From Enoplosus armatus (lineage: Eukaryota > Chordata > Actinopteri > Centrarchiformes > Enoplosidae), in assembly GCF_043641665.1 (NCBI RefSeq), contig NC_092198.1, positions 11,235,001 to 11,299,000 of the forward strand: DNA of 64,000 nt, written 5' to 3'. This document shows positions 13,601 to 32,441 of the stretch, one piece after another. Numbering within the stretch: position 1 is the stretch's first letter; every line of letters begins with the position of its first letter. Made by a program: the position numbers and the translations under genes. The notes beneath the pieces were generated by a model. That model did no database searches and had not been told where the DNA came from. It was given only the letters and a program-made list of their open reading frames with translations.

Positions 13601-15454
13601 AGTGCTGAACATGAATCTGACAAAGATCCTGAGTCAGGTGAGGAGGGAACAGCTGAAAGAGCAACAACTGAAGATGAGATTGCTGAAGAAAAAGAGATTG
13701 CTGTCACAAGTGAAGATGAAATGAAGGAAGAAGCTAGTGAAGCCGCAGCGGCTGAAGAGGGAGATGCAGCAGAAGATGTGGCAGACACAACTGAACATGA
13801 ATCTGACGAGGAGGAGGCTGTGGAAGCAGATACAACTGCTGCTAGCAGTGAAGATGATTCTGCAGAGGACATGGATGCCACCACAAATGATGATGAAACT
13901 ACAGAGGAGAATGATAACACAGCCAAAGCTGACAAACTGTCAAAAGAAACATCCAAAGAAGCAACAACTGAAGATGAGGTTGATATGGAAAAAGAGGCTG
14001 TTACCACAGATGAGGATGACACCAAGGACGAGACTGTTGAGGTAGCCACAGAAAAAGAAAACTCAGGTGAAGAGGAGATGGAAGAAACCACAGATGGAGA
14101 ACAACCTGTGGAAAAGGATGATAATGTAGACGCTGATCCTGAATCTGCAAGAGAAGAAAGCTCCAAAGCTGTGACTGAAAATGAATCAGAGAACGATGAA
14201 TCAGCCACAGATGAAAATGAATCAGTAAACAATGCGACGACAGATGCCAATGAGAGCGCGGGAGGAGATAATTCTTCCAACGTCACAAATGATAATGAAT
14301 CAGGAGAAGAGTATTCAGGAACCAGGCCTGAGAATGAGACTGTAGATGAAAGTGAAGGAGAAGACAAAAATACAGAAGAGGGTGAAGTGGCTACTGATGA
14401 AAATGAGACCTTAAGTGAGGCAGAACATGTTGAAGTGGCATCAGCTGAAGAGCCTGCAGAAAGCAGTGCCACTGACGATTTTGTTAAAGGAGGAAAAAAA
14501 GATGAAGAAGAAGATAACACATCTCATAATGATGAACTAGTAGAAGGTGAAACAACTGGAGAGGAATTAGAAGAGTCTGAAAATGATGGAGAGGAACCTG
14601 CTGAAAATAAAAGTGCTATGGTGTCTGGAGCAACAGGTGAAGATTGCACAGAGGCTGCAACAACAGGAGATGAGATTGAAGAACGTGAAACAGCAGAAGA
14701 AGAATCGGGAGACCCTGAAATGACAGGGAATGAGATTACTGAAAGGGAAGAATCCACCGATAACACAGAAGATGAATCTGCAGAAGATAATAGACAGAAA
14801 CACACAGAAGGAGAAGATGAGGAGGCTGCTGTCAGTGAATCTGAGACTAACCCTGACAAAACCGAACAAACATGCGAAGAAGGTGACATGACTGAAGAGC
14901 ATCGGGAAGACGCTTTAAGTGAGTCAAACGATGAAACAGAGGGCCCAGATGATGTGATGGAGCTGAAGCAAGAAGAGGATGTGGAGGAAATCTCAGAAAA
15001 CAACGAAGACAGCACAGAAAACAAGCCAGTGGAAGATGAAGAAAATGATGGACAGACAGGAACAAACGAAACACAATGTGGATGTATTAACATCACAAAT
15101 GGAAGCCATAATAATGATGTCAAAGTCTCCAAAAAAGGGGAGGAGGAAACTGAGGCAGCCAATGAAGACTGGAGTGGAAACCAGGGAGATTCAGCGGATG
15201 GAGAAGATGAGGCAGAGGAGGATTCAGACGAACCAGAGGAAGAAACTGATGATGGAGGGAAAGATTTCGTTCCAGGCAAGACAGATAATCAAGAGGCAGC
15301 TAAAAGAGCAGCTCAGAAAATAACATTATTCCCACTTGATACTTTGATCACTGTGAATGCGGAATCTGAGGATGGCGCTTATGCTGATGCTGAAGACGAT
15401 TCTGAGACTGAAATAAACAGCCAAGAAGAAGTTACAACCCTAACCCTTCCCTAA
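1626..15454 (+). CDS. rp1l1: Retinitis pigmentosa 1-like 1 protein, 3' part (two exons)
   Basis: The exons are 1626-1791 and 1992-15454. The small exon follows a pyrimidine tract ending in CAG and encodes the end of the second doublecortin domain (CPSVLVCVGREP, then a KLPKLS motif). It ends in phase 1 at a GT, and the next exon resumes with GLPTKRN after AAG. The joined part is 4543 codons including the TAA stop, and it is incomplete at the 5' end. Inside the giant exon come Ser/Lys-rich repeats (about 3058-9140), a conserved RP1-family core (EVVNEWL near 9670, SLPEISPVHGRKLS near 10010, a helical KIEKQF...ELRRIQGRAG block at 10670-10850) and an acidic repeat tail (about 11230-15270). RP1/RP1L1 proteins bind axonemal microtubules of photoreceptor outer segments and are linked to retinal degeneration. 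The acidic tail and the linkage to blk favour RP1L1 over RP1. At more than 4500 aa it is much longer than human RP1L1 (about 2400 aa). Confidence 0.88.
3058..9140 (+). repeat. Coding Ser/Lys-rich repeat array in rp1l1
   Basis: About 50 degenerate units run head to tail within one open frame. Each has a basic/serine core resembling ERAPSAMSAKSxKSNxS, followed by xSxKSKxSE, and then an acidic linker rich in E, D, N and T. Units are about 25-45 residues, and their linkers vary more than their cores. The alternation of basic-serine blocks and acidic linkers gives a charge-striped, probably disordered chain with dense candidate phosphoserines. The frame is never lost, so expansion and loss have occurred in multiples of three. 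Confidence 0.9.
11230..15270 (+). repeat. Coding acidic Glu/Asp/Thr-rich repeat domain in rp1l1
   Basis: About 1300 residues are dominated by E, D, A, T and S. Recurrent phrases include ATTEDE, VTSEDESKEE, EHESD and TADE-SKEPAEEA, spaced at roughly 30-60 residues. Human RP1L1 also carries a Glu-rich repeat domain after its conserved region, which is part of the reason for the name. A small perfect repeat of HESE-type tetrapeptides sits near 12560-12600. The low-complexity codons create long meaningless frames on the opposite strand. Confidence 0.88.
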
Positions 15455-15546
15455 CCCTTGAGTCAAAGACTTTGAAAAAGATGTCATCGTAAATTGACTG
15501 TGACTCTGTAAAGGCTTGAGGGAACTGATAGAGAGGGAGATGCACG

Positions 15547-15552
15547 AATAAA
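15547..15552 (+). promoter_or_regulatory. Possible poly(A) signal of rp1l1
   Basis: An AATAAA lies 93 bases after the rp1l1 stop. It is the first canonical signal downstream, but the 3' end of the transcript cannot be fixed from sequence alone. Other A-rich stretches near 16105-16125 could serve a longer 3' UTR. Confidence 0.4.
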
Positions 15553-18500
15553 AAGAGGAGTCCACAGTTGAAAGTAACAATAAGACAGTTATTAGTAAGT
15601 AATGAGCATTTTCGTCATTGTCTTCCAGAGGAGCTGTAACAAGAACTAAAGAAATACAAGCACTTTGTTCCTTTGTTCTAATGCTGAGATTGAACACATG
15701 CACAACAACTACTGATCATACAGCTGTATGAAAAGGGAATCTTAAAAACTTGAATGTATATACTATATGTAGGAGGTTTGCATAGTTTTAATGCAAAGCT
15801 ACATGGGATTTATTTTCATGCACTACGAGTCATAGGGTATTTATTACATGTTACCTATCTGCAACTCTGAGCCTCAGACAGAACATGGTACTAATGATAA
15901 ACTATGCTTTACGGTGTTTGATAGAATCTACGACTGTTACATTAATGAATGTAATATATGCACACGTACTGTAGTTTTTCTTCAAATTACTGCAGTATAT
16001 TTACACCATTTTTGCTGCTCAACATTTTTTTGCAGGATTCAACAAGTCTCTGAATGTATTTGATCTAATCAAAAGTATTCTTTGACTATGTTTGGTTCCA
16101 AAGTAAAAAAAATAATAATAATACAAAGTTATATATTTTTCTAGTTAATATTGTATTTTTCTGGAAAGCCAGAAAATGCTGATAATATTCATTTTGAATG
16201 TTTAACTTATTATTATGCAGATACAATGCTGTTCATGGGAATTTTTTTGTTCTGGATCTAAGGAACAAAACTGGATGATGTTTAACATCAGCATCTTCAC
16301 AATACCATCAGATAACTGCATTATAGATTTAAATGATTTCTATAGCAGATGAACACTAACATATTTGGAAGTTAGCAAAAGTCATGGCAGGGTTTTATGT
16401 ATGATGACAGGCTTTCCTGTTCTGTATTTTAGACCATTCAACAGTGTTAATCAGTAAGAAAATACATTATTTTCTGTGGTTCAGAGGTTATGACCTTTGC
16501 TGGATGTACTGTACTTATTGTCTCTGAAATTAAATGTACTTTAAAGCCATCTTTGTTATTCTTTTGTAAGACTTACGATTCAAATCCAAAACAAAACTCT
16601 TCGTAACATTTTATGCCATAAACTGATGCTTCACACGTCATCATCCGAAGAGACTTTCTGCAGCCTATAATACTGACAATCAGTGAAGAACTAAATTTAT
16701 GGGTAATGATGGGTTCTTTTAGGAGGGGCTATAATAACATCACATGCACAGTTCTTGGCACAACAATGAATACAGGGCCCTTGAGTCTCTGAATTGTCCA
16801 AGATAATTGAAAACATAATAGATATCCCATACACAAGTATAATCAACTTCTGTGGAAAGGGATGGTGAATGAGTGCGTGAGTCTGTCTATTGAGACTTCA
16901 TTCATTCTCCTTCAACTGTGAGCCCCATTAGACAGAGCTGATGGATGTGCCTTTCTCAGAGTTTCCATTTACAGTCTCTTGTGGTCATGTGACACACATA
17001 ATTGGTGTCACTCTGATTGACTACATATAACACCACAGGGAGGGGCAAGCCACTCTTCTTAAGCTGTCTTATCTAAAGTCCTTTTTACTGCATCTGCACG
17101 CAGCAGTCCAATACTGCGGAGTACTTTTGGGAAGTATTTCCTGTCAAACCAGTGATTAAGAGGAAAAAATCAATACAGTTGTATTTAGGTTAGCTTGGCA
17201 CAAACACTGGAGGGGAGGCAGTTACCATCTACCAAAATGAAGCTTCACAAAACTCCAACATTTCCTTATTTACATCATTTATCCTAATAGCAAGCAAGAT
17301 ACCCGCCAACAGGAAAAGAGAATAGTAAGGAAAGATACTTTTCAGCCACAACAATTTACTGTATGGTTGAATCTTACATGTCTCATTAACCCACTCCAAG
17401 CAGCAGCAGGCAGCTGTTTTCAGCACCAGACAGGTTTAGCCACTAGCTGCTAAAGAAAGTCTCGGAGCAATGACACCTAGATGAGTCTCAAACAGGCTAT
17501 AACAGATTTAGTTTCTCAGTTTCTAGATGAAATACAATGATTCTATTCCTCTACTCAATATTTACCGTTACCGCTTTCATAATAATGCTGCACTAATGTT
17601 TGATTTGGTGAGATGAACTCAATCCTCAAATCTTCTGGGAAAGCAAAGAGTGTTTGAGGAAGCACCTGCTTGCTGGCACAGAGTTATTTCCACGGTAAAC
17701 ACTGGAAGAGTGAGGAACGTCATCCGGAGCACAATAATAAGGGGCTTTCCCGCAGCCATGTTTACCTCAGAGCAACTTGCCTCTGGAACAGCTGCATAGA
17801 CTCCCAACTACGTTACTGCAGACTCGTCTGCAGATGTGTCTTTTAAACATAGAGTGTGACAGGTACAAATGCAGTTTTTGGTACTTAAAATATCATAGTA
17901 ATGCATCATTTCACTGTAAACATGAACGTTAAGAAACACAAATAAAAAGAAGAATAAATAAATGTGCTGAATTTAGTAAATTAACTCAGTATGAAGGCTG
18001 CCATCTTACTATACATACAATAAAATGCCTTTAAGTATGCGGGAAACCCCACACATAAAGCTACAATTCAGTTTCACCAGTTTGATGTCTGCTGTCTAAT
18101 GGAGGAAAAGTGAATTTCTCCCAAAACTCATGAACATCCCAGAGGAACAGCAGAAGTGCCTGTTGAACGCATGGGGGAGTTCAATTGTTCCTTGTTTATT
18201 GAGAATCACTTTGTCTTTTTAAGGCAAATGCAGGAGTGAGACCTTCTTTCACTCCATGTGAGACAGAGGATAGAAATGGTTCCCACACAGACAGGAAGTC
18301 AAAGAGGGGCCTCTTGTGATGTAGAGGGGGATCAAAATTGAGGAAAGTGTGTGCCTGCATGTTGACACGTGTGTGCCTGAATTAATCCAAACTTTGATAA
18401 ACTTTAAAACAACACTTACTGAGTACTAACACGACAGCTTCTTGTCAATATTCAATTCATAATCTGTATTTTATATAATGAGCGTCCTGTTTGGCCACAT

Positions 18501-18867
18501 ACTCGCACACAAAATGTACAGACATTTTCAGTCACATGCAGTGCACACTCACATTGATAATGGGAACTGAAAGCGCTCATTGGCAGAGTGTATGCTTTTG
18601 GCACAGAGGTGGCCAGGACCACGTTAGTAAAGGAGACCCACGCTCCCTGTCTTTCCCACCGTTGTTCAGGTTATCCTGTGGGGCCACTTATGACCCTTCT
18701 GCAGGCAGGATGCAATGTCTGGGGACCCCAGCAGAGCCGTACACCAGCATCCGCCAAGCCCTGGGAAGAAAACAAGGGCTGATGGAAAACCAGAAGAAGG
18801 GAGTATAAAGAGAAACAGCAGTTAGCAACCAGGACGCACTCAATAACACTCACCATGCACCTGCAGC

Positions 18868-18910
18868 CTGTGTGTGTGTGTGTGTACACATTAGTGTGTA
18901 TGTGTGTGGA
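18868..18910. repeat. GT-rich microsatellite
   Basis: Runs of GT are broken by ACACATTA and TAT. It is an ordinary imperfect dinucleotide repeat. Confidence 0.8.
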
Positions 18911-19684
18911 GTGAAGTGAGGTTGTTCCTTCAGAGAACTACAGCACAGCACAGTCCCCACACACAGCACAGGTGGTCCAAACAAAAAAACCTGTGAAGTG
19001 TTGCCCAGAGAGTAATATCCCCACGTTGCGTGTTGTATAAAGCCCCCCATAGGAAACAAACACTTCCGGTGCTGTAAGATTTATTGTTCCCTGCACTTAT
19101 AGGTTACAACATACTCTGAACGATATCTTCCTTACAAGGTTCTCTGATTCATTCTTAATGACATTTAATAGCAATTTAGCATGCAAACCAGAAACAAAAG
19201 GGGTCATAATTACTGCTAGATAACTCAAGGACACATTGTTTTATGTTTATTGTTTCCATCGCTGAAGAAGAGGGGTGAATTCCCTCTTCAGTGCATTGTG
19301 CGGTGAGAATAGGAAGGACCTGGTTAACTGTGCTGTATGGTGTGAAAAACCAAAGCATTGTTATACTTTGATAGATTGACCGCACATCAGGTTGTGATTC
19401 TTTTCCCCCAATGTGACAGACTACTGCATCTGCATTCACATCCGCACACTGCCCTTCAGCTCCAGATACAGATATGCAAGCATTACACAATAGAAATCCC
19501 TGAAGTTCAACACTCTGTTGAAACACTTCCATATAGCAGGTCAATGCAAGGGTTATCTATAAATGGAAATGGCATGAATTTAGGGAAAAGCTGGCAACGT
19601 GTCTTGAATTGAACCTACTGTAAGAGAGACAGGGTTTAAAACATGACTTTCTGCGCCCTCTAGTGTCAACACTGGGGACCATCC

Positions 19685-19721
19685 AGAAGCAGACAGCCTA
19701 CACTGTAGGCTGTCTGCTTCT
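19685..19721. repeat. Perfect 17-bp inverted repeat with 3-nt loop
   Basis: The arm at 19685-19701 (AGAAGCAGACAGCCTAC) is the exact reverse complement of 19705-19721, with ACT between them. No flanking target duplication or terminator context is evident. See the findings for possible origins. Confidence 0.92.
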
Positions 19722-19944
19722 TGAAGGGCCCTACAGTACAGTAAACCATCAGTCGTGGACAGCTTAATGTGTCCGGAGGTGAATACAGAATCAGTACAAA
19801 GACTTTTAATACATTTTACAACTTTAATCCAGAGTAGTGTTTATTAACTGTTTGTTGTTCATTTATTTGCACAGGAAAGAAAATATAAAACTGAAAAACA
19901 ACAGCCTTGTGTAGGAGCGCTTATAAGAGTCCTCCTCCAAGAGC

Positions 19945-20440
19945 ACTTGAAGTAGTGGTGTGCTGATCGATACCTAAAGTATTTTTACTACTAAGATACT
20001 AAGTATTGCTACTAGCGTCAATAGCACTGATACCAAAACAAAAATGGATCTGTCTCACGTTATAAACAATTTGCTATTTACCATTAAAAACTTTCTTGTG
20101 TTTTAACATGTGACTAAATAAAAGTAACAGAGAATAATAAAAATAAACATCAATTCTTCCCAAATCATTTGGTGGTAATAAAAATGTGCAGAAGTAGCCT
20201 GTTAATGATGTCTTCACCTTGTGATGTTTGTCCTCTACATGACAGTACATTAGCTGTTCTCAATATTAAAAAGTGTCAGCTTCCGTATTAATTCTGGTGA
20301 TTCCAGTCCCGTGATCAGATCAAAACTGTGAATGTCATATACAGTCCTGCTTTTATTATGTTCCAATTTCTGGTCAGCAGGTAATAAAGGTAAAAGGAGG
20401 GTTGCAATGAGAGAAGAATAAGGAGTAAAGCGGGAACACA
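19945..20440. mobile_element. Probable DNA-transposon remnant
   Basis: The start (GTGTGCTGATCGATACC, then several ACTAAGTATT-like words) resembles the end of a non-autonomous DNA-transposon family I associate with teleost genomes. The rest is diverged, no coding capacity is seen and the limits are approximate. Confidence 0.35.
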
Positions 20441-22586
20441 CTGAGACACTTTCATCTAAAAAAAACTTTAAAATGTGTTTAAGTAGAAAAACATGGTGAT
20501 AAACATAATTTGCAGATCAGGCACAATATGAAGAATTAACACTGCAATAATACTTGACATAAAAAGCTTCATCACTAAAAGAAGCCAAACTTTTCCTTCA
20601 GTCTGACCTTTGACCTTGCATAGGTTAATGAGAAACGCATTCCCATTCTTCCCATGAGCCATGTGTGCAGACATGCCGATATTATTTCTCAATTTGAGGG
20701 TTTCAGTTCTTCAGTCCATCTTGTGGCAAGAATGTGTACTGCTTTATGGAAGTACTGTAAACATGTATGACAGTTCAAGCGTAGAGTTGAAGAATACAGT
20801 GGCTTAAACCACCAGAGGAACTGAGAAATTAGTCATGGAAACCATGCTCTGTCTTTTATAAGTGAGTATCCGGCACTTATCACACATACTGTACAGACTC
20901 AGTACAGTACAACCCCTTTTCCACTGCAGATCTCACGTATTCAAGTATTAAACACAAATAATTGAATGTCCACCAACACATTTTGAAATGTCCGTTTTGA
21001 TTAGTAATCTCCCTTCTCTTTGTAATTTCTCTTTGTAGTGCCACATTTGTGTCTTAAGACTATAGATGAATTGTACGTATGCACTTAATTCATTACCAAG
21101 TTGAAGGTTTGATCAAAGTTAACTAATTGAAGCTTAATCAGCAGGTGAGGTGACTGTTTGACTTTGTACTGTTTTGGTGATGATCTGCCACAGGGACAAG
21201 GGAGGGAATTAAACAAACTGCTGTCTATTTACAGTAAACTCTATGTAGTCCCCCAGGGGGGGCCCAGGTCTCCACTGTGAGGGAGAGAGAGAGCGAGAGA
21301 GAGCAAAAGAGAGAGAGAGAGAGAGAGTTTCAGACACAAAATGAGCAAGTGAGAGTGACACACTGACAAGCAGTTGGCTTTCAACAAGGAAATTGAAGAC
21401 ATTTTGCATGTGGAGTGCTTCTGAAGACACAAGCCTGGGGGACAAGTTCAAGGTATTTATCTGCTGTATGTTTATTTCACACTGCAGACTGCTAACAAAA
21501 GTACAGCTACTGTAATATTATGAACAATCATACCAAATAGTGTAAAATGTACAATAAAAAGTGATTTTTATAATGTTGGTAAATGGAAATAAATTGAAAT
21601 ACTTGACAGGTGAACACTAATTGAGTCTATTGGCGTTCCGTAAAGTCACATAGTTAATAATAATCACAACAGAATTTACAGCAATCACTTGCACACAAAA
21701 AACATGTGTTAACATACAAACAAACTGTCATGACATTATAGATGAAAATAAATTTAGACTAAGAAAAACACAATTCCTAGCATGTGTGGATAAATCGCGA
21801 TGAAAGTATTGATATGGTAGGGGAAAGGTTGCAAAGGTCAGTGAATATAAAGCAAATTTTCCTTTAAATGATCAGTTTCTCCACATGAAAACAGACATGG
21901 ATGTATACTGAAGCTTATACTTAAATAGAAATAATGATTACGGAAAGTGTGTCGCTGTTGTTTCCCACCACAGTTTTAATTACATGTCATTGGACATCAT
22001 TAGGTAGGTTGTGATCGTGACAGTTGTTTTCTGAAAGTACGTTTTATATGTGATTTTATGGCATAATTAAAGTATAGACACAAACATGCTGACATCAAAA
22101 GTCATTGAATGAACAGCAAGACAAACAATGTGTGACGACCGTATGAAGGCCAAGCCCTGTTACTGTACAGGTGTTTCCATTTAACTTGCAAATTAGCATG
22201 TACAACCATAAACTTAAACTTCCGTGACAAACATTAATCCATTCAGGATTAAACTGGATTTTACAACTTTTCATTTGACCGTTTGGTTCAAGTGTTACAT
22301 TTTTAAATTCATCATCTATCATATATACCCTTCAAATAGATTTATTTCATATTGGCTCAAACAGTGTACATTTTAACAGTAAATTTCTGCATCTGCCTCA
22401 GTTATTTTTAGTTTGTTTTTAACTCTGACGTGGCAATATGGCTGTGTCTTAAACTGTACATGCAAATGCTACCATACAAAGTTGAAAACATATTTTTCCA
22501 CTTCCTCTTTTTGAGAAGCAATTTGTTTGAAATGCTCTTGTAACCAAGACATAAAACTAAAAGGAGCCTCTCAATTCATTTTTCAG

Positions 22587-22677
22587 CTCCGGGCATGAAC
22601 CCTCAGACTCTCTGGCCCTGCAGCGGAAGGACTGGAGACTGAAAACCAGCTTCAGTAAAGCTCATCTGCTTTATCAG
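22587..22677 (+). other. Candidate 5' untranslated exon of blk
   Basis: A pyrimidine-rich tract ending TTTTTTCAG precedes this 91-base stretch, and a strong donor (CAG|GTAAGAG) follows it. It lies 190 bases upstream of the blk start codon. The start-codon exon is itself preceded by CATGCAG, a plausible acceptor at 22860-22865. Src-family genes usually have non-coding first exons. The support is splice signals and position only. Confidence 0.45.
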
Positions 22678-22866
22678 GTAAGAGCACAGAAACAAACACG
22701 CTGTAAATATCTGAGGCTCTGAGCAGGAACTTAGTATGAGTGGTGGTATTTGATAATGTAGAATGAACTGCACTGCATTATGCGGCATGTATTGCATTAT
22801 ATTGAATAAATCTTGTTAGTAGTATGCAGTGTAACTGAGGAATATACATTGCATTATACATGCAGG

Positions 22867-29200
<6,334 letters not shown>

Positions 29201-29707
29201 TTAAAGAAAAAGAAAACATTTCCTGTTGATAACCCGCAGACAACAAAATGTCCTCAAGAGAGACACATTTTTTTTACGCCAACCTTATGAGTGAATGTAA
29301 AAGCTATTTATGGCTTATTCCGTCTCTAGCAGCTAAGAGGGTCAGAAAGGAAACATTCAGAAAGTTGTGCTATACTGACTCTCTTGTTAATGATGGCTCC
29401 CATTCTTGATGACAGCCTCGGAGCATGAGGAGACATAAGTAGGACTGATATATATATATGATGGTTAAAAGGAACATGGAAATACAAATGCAGTACAAGC
29501 ATGATGTAAAAAGGCCTTTGGACCCGAGGAAGTCGGCACAGGTAAAGTTGCAGATTAAACACTTGCATGATACAGAATCAAGCAGCCTGAGATTACATGC
29601 ACAATACTTTGCACTTTTTGTTTTTATTCCTTCAGTCATTCAGCGGATACATAAAAAAGAAAGGGGTTTTCTAAAGAGAATTGATACTTGCATACATGTT
29701 TTTTGTA

Positions 29708-29713
29708 AATAAA
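29708..29713 (+). promoter_or_regulatory. Probable blk poly(A) signal
   Basis: An AATAAA lies about 508 bases after the blk stop and is followed within 60 bases by T-rich and TG-containing sequence. It is the first canonical signal downstream of the stop, so a 3' UTR of roughly half a kilobase is inferred. Confidence 0.6.
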
Positions 29714-31333
29714 AATATTTACATTATTTAGAACTTTGACTTGTATTTCATTCCAGTTGCTTTAATTAAAGTGCCATAAAACATTCATTTTAAATCACGG
29801 TTTTAGTGGCTACAATCACTTTCTATGTTTTTTTGTCGGAAATGTTACTTAACATAAACCTTTCACAAGGCTCTTTTGCTCAACAGCTTTTCTGAGCTGT
29901 TAAGCGGTGGGACATCATAAAGTAGACGGTGCTCTGAATGACGCAAAAATAAAGAGAGTTTGCAATCACAGGATGTCCCATACAAACACAATAATCACAC
30001 ATAATCATTTCTGCAGACCAAATTAAAGTCTGGCATTTTTCATAGTTTAGTTTGAATCATGTTAAAACCAAAATCATAGGTGAAAAGTAAAACACTAACT
30101 TTATGACACAAAAGTTAACAACAGTATCAAGAGTGAGAGAAGGCAGTAGCCTACAGGAAGCCTTTAAAAGATCCTACTAAATTACAGTGGTTTTGATCTT
30201 CTAACTAAACCATCCCAGGGGGCCCAGACAGTATCTTGAAGATAAGAGAGTCGAATGGCTGCGGCAGCCAGGGGTTAAACCTTCCTTCCTGAATGGACAT
30301 GAAACAGGAAGTGTGAATAAGCATTCCTCAAATGCCACACAGCTAGAACACAGCTCACATGCCAAATTGGTTGAGGTCTTCACATTTGTTTTTTTCGGCC
30401 TAAAAACATCCATTTGGTATTTGGTGGCCGAGAGACTTTCTGATAAAGTGCCTTTGAATTGTGAGGGTAGAGAGAGACTTTTACTTTGATATCAACTGCG
30501 AATAAGATGAGAAAAAAAGCTAAAATCATTTAAAACATGTACCAACCCTAATTAATCAATAGTACACACACATACACACACAAGATCAGCACCATCATTA
30601 CATTAAGTGTTATCTGCCGTAAGTCGAGCAACGAGTGTAATGAGTGTTTACGTCCCACTGTCAGGCTTTCCTGTCGTATCATCAAAACATTCTGTAACAG
30701 CGATTGATTGGTTTCTATATAAGTGAGCTCAGGGCTTCCTCTAAAAAATACACATACTCCTTGGAGAGTTTCCAACTGACACAACAATAGGAGAGGCCTG
30801 TATCAACCGCATCTTTAATTTTTTAATATAATACATTAATACCATTAAATGCACACCGGCATCAGATAGCTGCCGCGATGGCAATCTGTGTAATATCAGT
30901 CTTTTTATTGAATGCAAGCAAAGACAGTATAACGGCAGTTTGGACTGTTTAATGCCTGTGGTGGCTTGGATGGATCCCCATAGTCATGTGGTTCCTTTTT
31001 CTTTCCTGACAAAACAGATTTAAAAAATATATATAAATGGATAAAGCCTGAAATTTCAAATGCAGAAAACTTAGAGGAAAAGGTGTTACAGTCATGTACT
31101 GTACTCTGGTCATCCTGCAGAGGGCAGTGTCACACAGTTTCACATGTGCTCTGCTGTAAACAGCAAAGAGAGTTGTCCAGCAGTCCAATTTCCTTCATTC
31201 AAAACAATCCGTAAAATAATACTTCAAATCATATATTACCACAATGCCAACATTGTGTCTCATATTTTAATGTTTTTTATTATTACATTTTTATAATACA
31301 TTTTTAACCTAAATTGTATGCCTTTTGATGACA

Positions 31334-31410
31334 GGAAATGAGGGCAGAGAGAGAGAGATAGATAGATAGAGAGAGAGAGAGATGTGGAATGACATGCAAC
31401 TTAAGTTAAA
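31334..31410. repeat. Fragment of dispersed teleost repeat with GA/GATA tract
   Basis: GACAGGAAATGAGGG, then a (GA)n and GATA run, then GTGGAATGACATGCAAC. This order resembles part of a repeat family common in teleosts. Only this fragment is recognisable. Confidence 0.5.
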
Positions 31411-32427
31411 TGTGTTTTCATAGAATACTGAACTAGGATACAACATTCACCTTGACAGCAGGGAAATGCATTCTCAAAACACACTGCACATCCTCCAAAT
31501 GGCATTATGTACATGTTTCTAGATCACAGCTAGGGTCACTAATTCCTCATAAATCATATTTCGGTCTACCATCAAACCCGCTGTGCTGGAGAGTCCAACT
31601 GTGTACAACCTCACACATCCTGTCCTGCACGGCGGTCTGAGTCATTACAGCTGTGGGGCCACCTTGTCACGCACTGATCCTATCACAGTTATCTGCATGT
31701 ATTTGGTCTTTATCTGTCTACTTGTCGGGCTGTCTTTGCATCTAAAAGTGCTTTTTTGGTGCTGGAAGACATTTAAGAAGAGCATATTATCTTTAATTTA
31801 ACTTTCAGTTAACATGGAAGGCGCAAAAGGAACAATTATCATAATAGAAAATCTTCATTCTTACTGTAGAACAAATGCATTACCCTGCTTTAAGGTTTTT
31901 CCTTGTCACACTTTTATTAATGTACACATTTTTCTTTGCTAATTCTGCTGTTTACCTCTTGCAGCATCACCGAATATAACAGTGGTGGATTATCTATCAA
32001 ACATCCCAACATCCTGTTGAGCACAAGCTGAACCTTCATTCAGTGCCAGATACTGTAAATGTTATGGGATGCAGCTAATATTTGCTCACAGCTTTCAAAA
32101 GCTATACCCCACAGGCACAGATGATAATAACATCAGTCTGTCAGCTGATGAACTGAGGGAACTACTACTAATATGTCTCACACTGACTGATAAGCAGCCT
32201 CACCTTGAAACGAGCCTTGATGTTGACACAAGACGACAAGACATGTGGGGTAAAGGTTGGGAGGCCTAATCACCCTCTACCCTCCGTCTGTTCATCACTG
32301 CTGCCTTCGAGGAATAATGACGGGAAACGGCGGCTCGTAAACAGATTGATGACTGATCCCCGCAGAAGGCAACACATCATTAGCATCTTGAGAGGATAAC
32401 CCTGCGCTGTCCTCTGAGATAATAATA

Positions 32428-32441
32428 AAAAAAAAAAAAAA
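32428..32441. repeat. Poly(A) tract
   Basis: A run of A follows AATAATAAT. It could be a retroelement tail, but no body is recognised upstream. Confidence 0.7.

Larger units (their letters stand above)
15553..22586. other. Intergenic region between rp1l1 and blk
   Basis: No coding exon is supported here. The stretch is mostly unique AT-rich sequence. It contains a GT-rich microsatellite, a perfect 17-bp hairpin, a probable old DNA-transposon remnant near 19945-20440 and a GA-rich tract near 21277-21330, the first three listed separately. The sequence at 21330-21451 ends in a possible donor (CAAG then GTATTT) and could be an untranslated first exon of blk, but nothing proves it. Confidence 0.5.

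Noticed and set aside
12859..14520. 553-codon open frame on the minus strand inside rp1l1
   Set aside because: It is antisense to the acidic repeat domain. Repeated GAA/GAT/GCA codons read backwards as Ser/Val/Ala codons and rarely give stops. It has low complexity, no domain and no splice or promoter context.
15432..15462. Telomere-like CCCTAACCC words at the end of rp1l1
   Set aside because: Only two or three imperfect copies, partly coding and including the stop codon. Too short to be an interstitial telomere array.
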